From Desulfobacterales bacterium (GTDB lineage: Bacteria > Desulfobacterota > Desulfobacteria > Desulfobacterales > JAFDCJ01): 29,953 bases of DNA. This document shows positions 7,737 to 15,266 of this stretch, one piece after another. The DNA lies in the NCBI GenBank assembly GCA_020345785.1, contig CP070771.1:6221654-6251606 (forward strand). The letters are read 5' to 3'. Each line of letters opens with the position of its first letter. The first letter of the stretch is position 1. The notes under the pieces were generated by a model. The model did not search any database and was not told where the DNA came from. It worked only from the letters and a program-made list of their open reading frames with translations. Made by a program: the position numbers and the translations under genes.

Positions 7737-8921
7737 TCACCTTTCTTCCAAGGGTGTATATTCGCAAACTTCAGGGCCGCAATAATCTCCAACGTACTCG
7801 GATTCCGGTCGATAGAGCATCGGTTTGGGAGCGGCACCTGCAAATTGCTCCTCGATGACGTGGGCACACCAGCCGGCTATCCTGGCAACGGCAAACACCG
7901 GTGTAAAAAGGTCCACGGGAAATCCCATCAAGTGATACAATGGACCGCTGTAAAAATCCACATTGACATATATATCCTTTTCCTTGCGTTTTCTAAATTC
8001 GTCTTTGCCAGTTTTTTCAAGCAGCGTGGATATTTCGTACCACCTGCTATCCCCGGTTCTTTCTGCCATGACCTTAATCATGTCCTGCAGAATGGGTGCG
8101 CGGGGATCATCGGTATCGTAGACGGCATGTCCCAAACCAAAAATCACCCGGCCGGCATCAAATTCCTGATTGACATAATCACGTACCTTGTCAGGTGAGC
8201 CGATTTTGAAAAGCATTTCCATGACCCGTGCATTGGCACCGCCATGCAGATCACCGGACAGTGAGCCCACCGCGGCTGCAACCGACGCAAACATATGGGC
8301 CCTGGTGGAAGCAACCTCCCGGGCGGCAAAGGTTGAGGCATTAAAGGAGTGCTCGGCGTGACAGACAAGTGCCACATCCAGAAAGCGGGCCACTTCTTCA
8401 TCGGGGATCTCGCCATTGAGCATGTAAAGAAAATTTGCCGCATGATCCAGATTGGGTGACGGTTGGACCGGTTCTTTCTGGTTGCGAATCCGGTGCCAGG
8501 CGGCGATGATCGCCGAAAATTTGGCAATCAGTTTGGTGGCCATACGCACTGACGCATCCATGGTCTGATCTCTGTTAATTACATCTTCATCATGCTGGGC
8601 CAGCATGGGAACCACAGACTGCAAAACGTCCATGGGCATGGCATTCTTGGGCATGGTCTTCATCGCAGCAAGCACCGCGTCGGGCAGGCCTTGCTGGGCA
8701 AGGATGCGGCGCTTGAACTCTTCAAGTTCGGCCGTGTCGGGTAATTTTTCGTAAAGCAGCAAATAAGCGGTTTCTTCAAATGATGCCCGTTTTGCCAGAT
8801 CCTGAATCAAATACCCCCTGTAAATCAACCGGCCGTTGGCACCATCCACATCACATATGCGTGATTGCGCGATGACAACACCCCGCAAGCCGGTATTCAA
8901 GATCGGTTTACATTCTTCCAT
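7737..8921 (-). CDS. gltA: citrate synthase
   Basis: Si-type citrate synthase: condenses acetyl-CoA and oxaloacetate to citrate in the cytoplasm, here feeding the TCA cycle or glutamate synthesis. The catalytic triad is visible: His226 (LSGDLHGGAN), His265 (GLGHAVYDTDDPRA) and Asp322 (NVDFYSGPLY), with substrate-binding HAEHSFNAST around 188-197. At 394 aa it matches the short bacterial CitZ-like type. I start at the ATG at 8921, preceded by GAGAGGTGAG; an in-frame TTG 15 bp upstream lies within that ribosome site and is unlikely. 2-methylcitrate synthase is a close relative and cannot be fully excluded, but no other methylcitrate-cycle gene is nearby. The 3' end abuts a 15-unit heptamer array. 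Confidence 0.92.
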   Translation of the reverse strand: MEECKPILNTGLRGVVIAQSRICDVDGANGRLIYRGYLIQDLAKRASFEETAYLLLYEKLPDTAELEEFKRRILAQQGLPDAVLAAMKTMPKNAMPMDVLQSVVPMLAQHDEDVINRDQTMDASVRMATKLIAKFSAIIAAWHRIRNQKEPVQPSPNLDHAANFLYMLNGEIPDEEVARFLDVALVCHAEHSFNASTFAAREVASTRAHMFASVAAAVGSLSGDLHGGANARVMEMLFKIGSPDKVRDYVNQEFDAGRVIFGLGHAVYDTDDPRAPILQDMIKVMAERTGDSRWYEISTLLEKTGKDEFRKRKEKDIYVNVDFYSGPLYHLMGFPVDLFTPVFAVARIAGWCAHVIEEQFAGAAPKPMLYRPESEYVGDYCGPEVCEYTPLEER

Positions 8922-8975
8922 ACTCTCACCTCTCAAGGAATTTTGGATCGATTTAGATTTTTAAATTAAAAGGAT

Positions 8976-9000
8976 AAAAGCTCGAAATTTGACAGCTTTT
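8976..9000 (-). terminator. weak hairpin after the glutaredoxin-FTR pair
   Basis: AAAAGCT (8976-8982) and AGCTTTT (8994-9000) are perfect inverted 7-mers with an 11-nt loop. On the minus strand the hairpin follows the FTR-like gene by 34 bp and is itself followed by T-rich sequence, as expected of a weak intrinsic terminator. Confidence 0.4.
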
Positions 9001-9034
9001 AAGATGGGGGTTGCGGAAAAAAAAGTCAAGCAAA

Positions 9035-9370
9035 TTAAAACGTCATTTTCTCCGGTGGCCTGCGTTCGGGAACATACTCGTGTGGGATTTTACTGTCGTT
9101 CCATTCCTGCGAAACATAAAGGTTGCAGTAGCAGCTGCCGTATTCCTCAATATCGGGTACGCTGTAAGTACAGGGGCATATGATGTCCCGGTCGGCTTCT
9201 CGATCGCCGGAAACCAGGCGGCACGGGCAGCCCATATATCCATAACGCGCTTTGTTAACCAGCAGCGCCTCCAACAGCTCCAGGGTCCGTTGCTCGTCCT
9301 TGTTAAAATAATACCCCTTGGGTTCCTGAACCTTTTTCATTCTTTCATAAAGCTCTTTTGCATCCATCAC
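9035..9370 (-). CDS. ferredoxin-thioredoxin reductase catalytic-domain protein
   Basis: A 111-aa protein with the full cysteine signature of the FTR catalytic (beta) subunit: CPC (48-50), CPC (65-67) and CYC (80-82). In plant FTR these six cysteines hold a 4Fe-4S cluster next to a redox disulfide and pass ferredoxin electrons to thioredoxin. GYYFNKDEQ and the YGYMGCPCRL segment are also typical. No variable (alpha) subunit is visible, as in many anaerobic bacteria and archaea where the catalytic chain works alone. The gene overlaps the end of the glutaredoxin-like gene by 4 bp, so the pair is co-translated and the glutaredoxin is the likely partner. The start is GTG at 9370 or ATG at 9367, with GGAGG slightly far upstream. 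Confidence 0.9.
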   Translation of the reverse strand: MMDAKELYERMKKVQEPKGYYFNKDEQRTLELLEALLVNKARYGYMGCPCRLVSGDREADRDIICPCTYSVPDIEEYGSCYCNLYVSQEWNDSKIPHEYVPERRPPEKMTF

Positions 9371-9621
9371 ATTCCCAATGCCTCCTTAATTTCTTTCTCC
9401 TTGAACCCGACGATAACCTTATCTCCGATAATGATGGTGGGAAAGGAGCAACGTGGATTAAATTTTTTGACATCCTCAATAATTGCTTTTCTTTCATCGC
9501 CCTGGAGCAGATCCACGTCGACGAATTCGTACTTGATCGTGCAATCGCTCAGATATTTTTTTGTTGCTTTACAATGGCTGCAGGTACTCAGAGAAAATAC
9601 TTTTACTTCAGGATTAGACAT
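9367..9621 (-). CDS. glutaredoxin family protein
   Basis: An 84-aa thioredoxin-fold protein with a CSHC active site (Cys14, Cys17), the cis-proline loop SFPT and a VGFKEKEI C-terminal helix start, all glutaredoxin/NrdH features. It should carry dithiol electrons for protein or substrate reduction in the cytoplasm. The ATG at 9621 is chosen because AAAGGAAG is correctly spaced from it; an in-frame ATG two codons upstream overlaps that site. Coupling with the FTR-like gene suggests a ferredoxin-FTR-glutaredoxin electron path replacing NADPH-thioredoxin reductase (inference). It is preceded by a long leader hairpin at 9643-9720. Confidence 0.88.
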   Translation of the reverse strand: MSNPEVKVFSLSTCSHCKATKKYLSDCTIKYEFVDVDLLQGDERKAIIEDVKKFNPRCSFPTIIIGDKVIVGFKEKEIKEALGM

Positions 9622-9642
9622 GGACATCTTCCTTTCAAAATT

Positions 9643-9720
9643 CAGCGACCACCAGCAGAGCTGGAGGTATCAAGAAGGCCCCTGGATGGGGCCGGGACCA
9701 CGCTCTGCCGCTGGTCGCTG
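9643..9720 (-). promoter_or_regulatory. structured leader RNA candidate of the grx-FTR operon
   Basis: The ends of this stretch pair over 19 bp with two mismatches (arms 9643-9661 and 9702-9720). Inside is a second perfect stem, GGCCCC (9677-9682) with GGGGCC (9688-9693), around a 5-nt loop. On the minus strand a TATATATA stretch at about 9723-9731 precedes it, so a transcript would begin almost at the outer stem, and the glutaredoxin ribosome site follows about 15 nt after it. This would be a leader of about 100 nt. It matches no riboswitch class I recognise; it could equally be a mobile palindromic unit. Confidence 0.55.
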
Positions 9721-10462
9721 ATGTATATATAAAATTTTGGCGGCATCATAAGTGTTTCCGGCTGGCGCTTGCCCTTGTAGGTTCTTGTGGCATATTTTCA
9801 TCATGCCTGCGTCTGATCTGTCTGGTTTAGCGAGCATCAGTATTAATGACCGGTAACCATTTGATTTTAGATAATCATTTAAGATAGCAAAAAATCGGGT
9901 ACATGAACACAGAAAATTTCAAATAAATTATTCGAAACCTACAGGCGTATGCAATCAAATTTTGTACCAAAAATATGACTAATTATCCAATATATTAATT
10001 TAATACGATTTTAGCAGGTTAATCAGGCACTGTAAATCAATGGTCTCATTATTCAATACAATGAGACGGATGAGACACTTGGCCTGTCAGCTGAGGAATA
10101 AAAAATAAAAAATTTCGAAATTGGCCATGACCGGTCTTCAAAATCATTATTTCAACAACGAAATCCTCTATGTCTTAAAAAAAAGTCAATATAACACTCT
10201 ATTATCGTTATTATTTTTGTTGACAATTAAATATTGGGGCCGTACGTATGGCAAATGGCTTCCCAAATCAAAAACGATCCATCGTCTCAGGTAAATTTTC
10301 GATACAACCATGTATCATAAGACAATATTCGGTATCTCGCGAAACAAAAAGGATATGTTTTTAGCCGGAAATTCTTTGCATCGGTTGTGAAATTTTATTA
10401 TTTATTAGGTAGTTACGCAATCTACGATGGATATACCGATTAATTAATTTTTCGCGTAAAAC
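9721..10462. other. long AT-rich gene-free region upstream of cooS
   Basis: About 740 bp without a credible coding frame on either strand, clearly more AT-rich than the flanking genes. It holds a perfect inverted repeat at 10043-10067 with an extra half-site, a second GTCTCA at 10284-10289, and GATAC-N6-GTATC at 10301-10316. A TTGACA at 10220-10225 has no good -10. The size and palindromes suggest a control region for cooS. Confidence 0.5.
10043..10076. promoter_or_regulatory. GTCTCATT palindrome with extra half-site, candidate activator site
   Basis: GTCTCATT (10043-10050) and AATGAGAC (10060-10067) are exact inverted copies separated by 9 bp. A third half-site ATGAGAC follows directly at 10070-10076. 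This is a plausible dimer-binding site, about 400 bp upstream of the sigma-54 promoter, within the range used by enhancer-binding proteins acting by DNA looping. Which protein binds is unknown. Confidence 0.45.
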
Positions 10463-10477
10463 TGGCATGTAATTTGC
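10463..10477 (+). promoter_or_regulatory. sigma-54 promoter of cooS
   Basis: TGGCATGTAATTTGC matches the sigma-54 consensus TGGCACGNNNNTTGC at every defined position but one (T for C at the sixth base), with correct GG-to-GC spacing. The start point would be near 10489, leaving a leader of about 195 nt before the cooS ATG. Sigma-54 promoters need an AAA+ activator, and one is encoded at 13787-15145. Confidence 0.75.
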
Positions 10478-10683
10478 CATAGTTAGTAGGATACGAGAAA
10501 ACTTAACAATTTGCCGGAGAGTTGGCGTCTTGAGGAACGGCCCACTTATTTAAGGTTGACCGATAATCGTTTCCAGCAATCTGTCCTAATTTTGCCACCG
10601 AACTGAATTTCCATCATCTCGTTTTAGATGAAGATCCAGCCAGGTCAATTGATTTTCAATAAATCCAGAAAGGAAGGCTATGT

Positions 10684-12666
10684 ATGGAAGAAAAAAAAGT
10701 CATCTCCAAAACGTCCAAAACAAAGGAGATTGAAATCAGGGATTTAACATCCTGCGATGCGACAGCTCAAATGCTGGCGAAAGCCAGACGGGATGGCGTT
10801 GAAACCGCCTTTGATCGGGCAATTAATATGAAGGCTTGTCCCATCGGGGCAGATTCAGCCTGCTGCAAACACTGCATGATGGGGCCCTGCCGGCTGAATG
10901 CCAAGGATCCTTATTCCAAGGTAGGTGTATGCGGTGCCACTATCGACACGATCATGGCTCGCAATTTTGCAAGAATGGTTGCAGCCGGCACTGCTGCCCA
11001 TACCGACCACGGTATGGGAATGCTCGATCTTTTTCGCGACGTATTGAATGGCAAGATAAAAGACTATACGATCAAAAACCCGCTGAAGCTTATTGAAGTC
11101 GCCAAATCCATCGATATCGAGACCGAAGATCGTGAAATTCAAGACATCGCCATGGATCTCTATCATGAGCTCGAACGAACCTACATTCAGGTTGACGGAG
11201 AAATTCCCTTCGCCAAACGGGTACCGCCAAAAACCCTGGAAACCTGGCGCAAAGAAGGTATTGTTCCGCGCGGGGCCATGCGCGAAATTATGGAATTGAT
11301 GCACCGCTCTGCCATGGGCGTGGACCAGCACTATGAAAATATCACCAAAGGATGCAGCCGCACAGCGCTGGCTGACGGTTGGGGCGGCTCCATGGTCGCC
11401 ACCGAGATTTCCGATATCCTGTTCGGCACCCCATCGCCGGTGGCCGTAGAAGTGAACATGGGCGTATTAAAGGAAGACCAGGTCAACATCATCATTCACG
11501 GCCATGAACCGAATCTGTTTGAGTCCATCGTCGAATCGGTGAATGAACCGACCCTGTTGCAGGCCGCCAAAGACGCCGGCGCCAAAGGCATCAACCTGGT
11601 GGGTATGTGCTGCTCGGGCCTGGAAATGTTTGTCCGCCACGGCGTTCCTCACGCGGGCAACTTTATGTCCACCGAGGCCGTTTTGGTCACCGGTGCGGTA
11701 GACGCCATGGGCGTAGATGTCCAGTGTATCAAGCAGGGTCTTGTAAAAGTAGCCGACTGTTACGGAACACCGCTTATTACGACCAATCGGCGCGCCCACA
11801 TTGAAGGCGCCTTACATATTGAGTTTCATGAACACGATCCCAAGGCCTGCACCGATGAGATCGTCATTCAAGCCATCGGACGTTTCAAAAACCGCAAAAT
11901 GCCGATCGAAATTCCAAAAATCGTTAACACCGGCGTACACGGATTTTCCCACGAGTACATCAATTACATGCTCGGCGGAACGTTTCGGGCTTCCTACACG
12001 CCCCTAAATGACAATATTATCAATGGCCGCATTCGCGGAGTGGCCGGTGTGGTCGGATGCACGAATCCCAGGATGAAACAGGATTGGGTGCATGTGGAAC
12101 TGGTTAAAGAGCTGATTAAAAACGACGTGCTGGTGGTGCAAACCGGCTGCTCCCAAATCGCTTTGGCCAAAGCCGGACTGACAACCCCGGAAGCGGCCCA
12201 TCTGGCCGGTCCCGGCCTAAAAGAAGTATGCGAAACCGTGGGAATGCCGCCGGTTCTGGGCTGTGGTGCCTGCGTTGACAACAGCCGCATCCTGATTGCC
12301 TGCGCTGAAATGGTCAAGACCGGCGGTCTCGGAGAGAGCATCGCGGATCTGCCGGTGGCCGGATGTGCACCGGAATACATGAGTGAGAAAGCAATTGCAA
12401 TCGGCCAGTACTTTGTGGCATCGGGTGTCTACACCGTATTCGGGGTTACCTTCCCAATCGTAGAGGGAACCAAATTCCAAAAACACCTGTTTGAAGAGCT
12501 GGAGAAAAAGGGTATGGGGAAATGGGGTTTCGCAACCGATCCGTATGAAATTGCATCGAAGATGATCGCGCATATTGACAAAAAACGTAAGCAGCTCGGT
12601 ATCGACAAGGCCAGAGAGCGGACGCTGGTTGATATGGCGGATCGTCGGGCGATGGATGCGGCGTAA
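10684..12666 (+). CDS. cooS: anaerobic carbon monoxide dehydrogenase catalytic subunit
   Basis: Ni-Fe-S CO dehydrogenase (660 aa) that interconverts CO and CO2 with ferredoxin-type electron carriers in the cytoplasm. The N-terminal cluster cysteines are complete: Cys52 and Cys60 for the shared D-cluster; Cys61, Cys64, Cys69 and Cys83 for the B-cluster. C-cluster ligands are all present: His in HGHEP (272-276), Cys in MCCSG (309-310), Cys348 (DVQCI), Cys459 (GCTNPR), Cys489 (TGCSQ) and Cys530 (GACVDNSR). Catalytic Lys569 (YMSEKA) and the AAHTDHG histidine region (105-110) are also there. AAAGGAAG precedes the ATG. It is monocistronic: sigma-54 promoter upstream, terminator 40 bp downstream, no cooF, cooC, hydrogenase or acetyl-CoA synthase genes adjacent. 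The role (CO oxidation, redox balance, or supply of CO/CO2 to a distant Wood-Ljungdahl cluster) cannot be decided from this context. Confidence 0.96.
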   Translation: MEEKKVISKTSKTKEIEIRDLTSCDATAQMLAKARRDGVETAFDRAINMKACPIGADSACCKHCMMGPCRLNAKDPYSKVGVCGATIDTIMARNFARMVAAGTAAHTDHGMGMLDLFRDVLNGKIKDYTIKNPLKLIEVAKSIDIETEDREIQDIAMDLYHELERTYIQVDGEIPFAKRVPPKTLETWRKEGIVPRGAMREIMELMHRSAMGVDQHYENITKGCSRTALADGWGGSMVATEISDILFGTPSPVAVEVNMGVLKEDQVNIIIHGHEPNLFESIVESVNEPTLLQAAKDAGAKGINLVGMCCSGLEMFVRHGVPHAGNFMSTEAVLVTGAVDAMGVDVQCIKQGLVKVADCYGTPLITTNRRAHIEGALHIEFHEHDPKACTDEIVIQAIGRFKNRKMPIEIPKIVNTGVHGFSHEYINYMLGGTFRASYTPLNDNIINGRIRGVAGVVGCTNPRMKQDWVHVELVKELIKNDVLVVQTGCSQIALAKAGLTTPEAAHLAGPGLKEVCETVGMPPVLGCGACVDNSRILIACAEMVKTGGLGESIADLPVAGCAPEYMSEKAIAIGQYFVASGVYTVFGVTFPIVEGTKFQKHLFEELEKKGMGKWGFATDPYEIASKMIAHIDKKRKQLGIDKARERTLVDMADRRAMDAA

Positions 12667-12705
12667 TCAATCCGACAGGCCGCGACAGTCAAAAACATCA
12701 AATCA

Positions 12706-12740
12706 AAAGGGGCTTTCCAACGGAAGCCCCTTTGTTTTTT
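12706..12740 (+). terminator. intrinsic terminator of cooS
   Basis: AAAGGGGCTT (12706-12715) pairs with AAGCCCCTTT (12724-12733), and the stem is followed by a T-run to 12740. It lies 40 bp after the cooS stop and closes it as a single-gene unit. Confidence 0.9.
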
Positions 12741-12883
12741 GAGTTTGGAGTGCGACCAGGCTGTCCTGCTCCTGTTACGAAGCGATGCGGCAACCGATTG
12801 GAACTCAAGAATCAGCAGGACTGGAAACCCAAACGGTTCTACCCTCTTATGAATCTTCAAATGGTCGGGCCAGTTAACGGATT

Positions 12884-13101
12884 GAACATCGAAGGTCGAA
12901 CGTCCAATATGGATGGCGCTACGCTCTATCTGTTTTAAAAAAAGTGAACCGATGCCTGCAAAACGCTGCACCGAGTTGGATTTCGACGGGTCGATTCGAT
13001 CGCCAGAGCAGGCATTCCCGCAGCGCCAGCGCTTGCGCGGTGTTTTATTCAGCATTTTTTTTTGATAGACAGGATTCAATATTCGATGTTGGACGTTCGA
13101 C
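12884..13101. repeat. inverted pair of heptad repeats (gaacNtc words)
   Basis: The left arm has 7-bp units gaacatc, gaaggtc, gaacgtc (12884-12904) and then caatatg. The right arm (about 13074-13108) has attcgat, gttggac, gttcgac, gttcatt. GTCGAACGTCCAA (12895-12907) is the exact inverse of 13089-13101. Between the arms another inverted pair, ATGCCTGC and GCAGGCAT, makes the element nested. It fills most of the gap between the cooS terminator and the 117-aa gene; no coding frame here is credible. Confidence 0.75.
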
Positions 13102-13156
13102 GTTCATTCGTTTCTTTTACAGATTAAACTGACCGCTCCGCGGCCAGCGCTCGGGC

Positions 13157-13191
13157 TGAAACCTGAACCTCTGAACCCTGAACCTCCAACC
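13157..13191. repeat. heptad repeat, word ctgaacc x5
   Basis: Units tgaaacc, tgaacct, ctgaacc, ctgaacc and tccaacc run in strict 7-bp register and end 9 bp from the stop codon of the 117-aa gene, i.e. in its 3' untranslated region. The boundary text aaccccctaa recurs in the same position at the 3' end of mobB. Confidence 0.75.
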
Positions 13192-13200
13192 CCCTAAAAT

Positions 13201-13554
13201 TCAGCTTGCCAATCCCAATTCACTTTTCAGCCAGGCTTTTAAATCGTCCTCGAGCGCATATACCCCTTTCAGTTCGCAGACATCCTTTTCATACTGCTGC
13301 GGCAATTCAAATCGTGCCAGTTCAACCGCTTCTTCCGAATTGCGCCGAATCAGATAAATAAAATAGGGTTTGCGCCAGCAGTTTACCACAAAATAGGTAG
13401 AATAATCGCTTTTCGAACGTATGGTATACTTCCCAGATCCCCAATCCGTATTGCCCCATTCAAGATAAAGTTTGACAGCTTCTTCAGGTCCCAGATCCCA
13501 GTTGATCTCGTTGATCAGATCAGTTTTCTTTTTTAATTCTTCCAACGACAGCAT
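13201..13554 (-). CDS. small conserved protein, possibly DVU0772 family
   Basis: A 117-aa soluble acidic protein. The pattern EINWDLGPEEAVKLYLEWGN, then GKYTIRSKSD, YFVVNCW and YLIRRNSEEAVELARFELP, is what I recall for the DVU0772-type small proteins of sulfate-reducing bacteria; this is recognition from memory and not a search. No cofactor motif, signal peptide or membrane segment is seen, and the function is unknown. A perfect AAAGGAGG lies before the ATG, so translation is likely strong. It lies 232 bp downstream of the sigma-54 regulator on the same strand and may be independent of it. Its 3' end abuts a heptad repeat. Confidence 0.75.
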   Translation of the reverse strand: MLSLEELKKKTDLINEINWDLGPEEAVKLYLEWGNTDWGSGKYTIRSKSDYSTYFVVNCWRKPYFIYLIRRNSEEAVELARFELPQQYEKDVCELKGVYALEDDLKAWLKSELGLAS

Positions 13555-13786
13555 TTAGACCTCCTTTAATGACAACTTGGCCTTGGAAAAGTAATGACTT
13601 AACTAACTGCTGTCAAACAGCCCGCCAGGCGATTCCGGCTTATTATGTGGGCCTGCAGATTTAAGCAATCTCACTTCATACGCCAGCGGCATCGTTTAGG
13701 TTTGAACGACTCAAAAATACTCCCGCAGTGACGGAAAAACCTTTTCAATTCTCATCCCGGTAGATCGGGTTGGCTTGTGAATGGAG

Positions 13787-15145
13787 TCACGGCAGCTTAG
13801 CGGATTCATAGAGTTCGGGGTGATCCCCTAAAAACCGATAGAGGGTTGCCCGGCCGACACCGAGCATCTTGGCTGCCTTGGCTTTGTTGCCGCCGGTTCT
13901 GATCAAAGCCGAGCGCACACCTTCCACATTCAATTTTCTGGAGGGACCTCTACGAATACAGGTATTCTCAAGCTCCCGCAGCTCAATTGGCAAATCTTCT
14001 GCTTCTATGGTGCCCGTACTGCATTTGACAAAGGCAAACTGGATGGCGTTCTGCAACTCACGAACATTGCCCGGCCAGTGGTAGTCCATCATTAGAGACA
14101 GGGCCGCAGCGGAGACTTTCAGAGGAGCACGTTGGTAGCGTTCACTGGCTTCCTCCAAAAAGTGCTCGATCAACAAAGGGATATCCATCTTACGTTCACG
14201 CAGGGGCGGCACGTGAATCGGGATAACATTGAGCCGATAATAAAGATCTTCGCGAAACCGTCCAAGTTTGACCGCCTCCTTCAGGTTTTTGTTCGTTGCG
14301 CTGATGACCCGCACGTCAACCGAGACCGTCTTCTCACCGCCGACCCGCTCAAATTGGCCTTCCTGCAGAAAGCGCAAAATTTTGGCCTGCATGTTGTTTG
14401 ATAGTTCGGCCACTTCATCAAGAAAGACCGTACCACCATCGGCCAGTTCAAAACGGCCTTTTTTGTCACGAATGGCACCTGAAAATGCGCCTTTCACATG
14501 ACCGAAAAGCTCGCTCTCGATGAGCCCTTCCGGTAGCGCGCCGCAGTTGATGGGAACAAAAGCGGCGCCGCTGCGCGAACTCTCATTGTGGATGGCATTG
14601 GCGACCAGTTCTTTACCGGTCCCGGTTTCACCGGATATATGAACGGGATAATCGTAGCTCGAAACATCGCGTATATGTTTAAAAATTTTATACATTTTAT
14701 GGTCCTGGCCGATGATGTTGCCAAAGCTGGTCAGTTTGCCGGCCCGTAACTGCAGACTGAAAAGATCGGTAACATCCCGGAAAGAGGCCAAGACCCCTAC
14801 AAATTCACCGCTGTCTCCCCGCATGCTGGTAATGGTCATTTCCACCCGGCGCGATTCGCCACTTTTGGTAGTGATGCTCAGGGTATACTCGGACTTTTCA
14901 ACCAGATCCGGCGCGTCATCGCAAAACTTGCAGCGCCCGCCGCAAAATGGATGACCAAAAGCCTCATGACAGTCTTTGCCCAGAACATCTCCTCTGCTGT
15001 AACCGGAAATACGCTCGGCTTCCTGGTTAAAGAAAAAGATGCGTCGATTCATGTCGTGGGCAATAATCCCTTCCCTGAGATTGTCCAGCACATGCTCCAG
15101 GTTATCCCGTTGACACATTAAATTTTCAAGTGATAGGTCCGACAT
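13787..15145 (-). CDS. sigma-54-dependent activator with cysteine-bearing PAS domain
   Basis: An enhancer-binding protein (452 aa) that remodels sigma-54 polymerase using ATP. Order: PAS sensor (about 12-127), AAA+ domain (about 140-370) with Walker A GETGTGKE (172-179), GAFSGA loop (219-224, Ser in place of the usual Thr of GAFTGA), Walker B TVFLDE (239-244) and arginine-finger region FREDLYYRL, then a Fis-type helix-turn-helix (about 405-437, NKAKAAKMLGVGRATLYRFL). There is no receiver domain, so it senses a signal directly. The PAS carries Cys59, Cys68, Cys72 and Cys75 (C-x8-C-x3-C-x2-C), a possible metal, Fe-S or thiol switch site. GAAAGG precedes the ATG. It lies 1.1 kb downstream of cooS, which has a sigma-54 promoter, so cooS is a candidate target (inference). 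Confidence 0.92.
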   Translation of the reverse strand: MSDLSLENLMCQRDNLEHVLDNLREGIIAHDMNRRIFFFNQEAERISGYSRGDVLGKDCHEAFGHPFCGGRCKFCDDAPDLVEKSEYTLSITTKSGESRRVEMTITSMRGDSGEFVGVLASFRDVTDLFSLQLRAGKLTSFGNIIGQDHKMYKIFKHIRDVSSYDYPVHISGETGTGKELVANAIHNESSRSGAAFVPINCGALPEGLIESELFGHVKGAFSGAIRDKKGRFELADGGTVFLDEVAELSNNMQAKILRFLQEGQFERVGGEKTVSVDVRVISATNKNLKEAVKLGRFREDLYYRLNVIPIHVPPLRERKMDIPLLIEHFLEEASERYQRAPLKVSAAALSLMMDYHWPGNVRELQNAIQFAFVKCSTGTIEAEDLPIELRELENTCIRRGPSRKLNVEGVRSALIRTGGNKAKAAKMLGVGRATLYRFLGDHPELYESAKLP

Positions 15146-15266
15146 AAATTCCTTTCAATGAACCCTAATGACTCCGCCCTGAAAAATACAAACTGCTTGG
15201 CGTCGAGGAACGCATTGACCGGTTTCAAGCTGATGGTTTTTTTCGCACACGGATCGGGCGGATTAA

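Noticed and set aside
7583..7867. Frames giving repeated Arg-Gly-Ala-Gly-Cys peptides across the heptamer array
   Set aside because: A 7-bp tandem repeat stays open in several frames at once; the frames have no ribosome site and overlap the citrate synthase 3' end.
10220..10248. Sigma-70 promoter (TTGACA) upstream of cooS
   Set aside because: No acceptable -10 hexamer at 16-18 bp; the sigma-54 match downstream is far better.
12429..13079. Minus-strand frame of 216 codons over the cooS 3' end
   Set aside because: It overlaps conserved cooS coding sequence, crosses its terminator and a repeat element, and has no recognisable domain.
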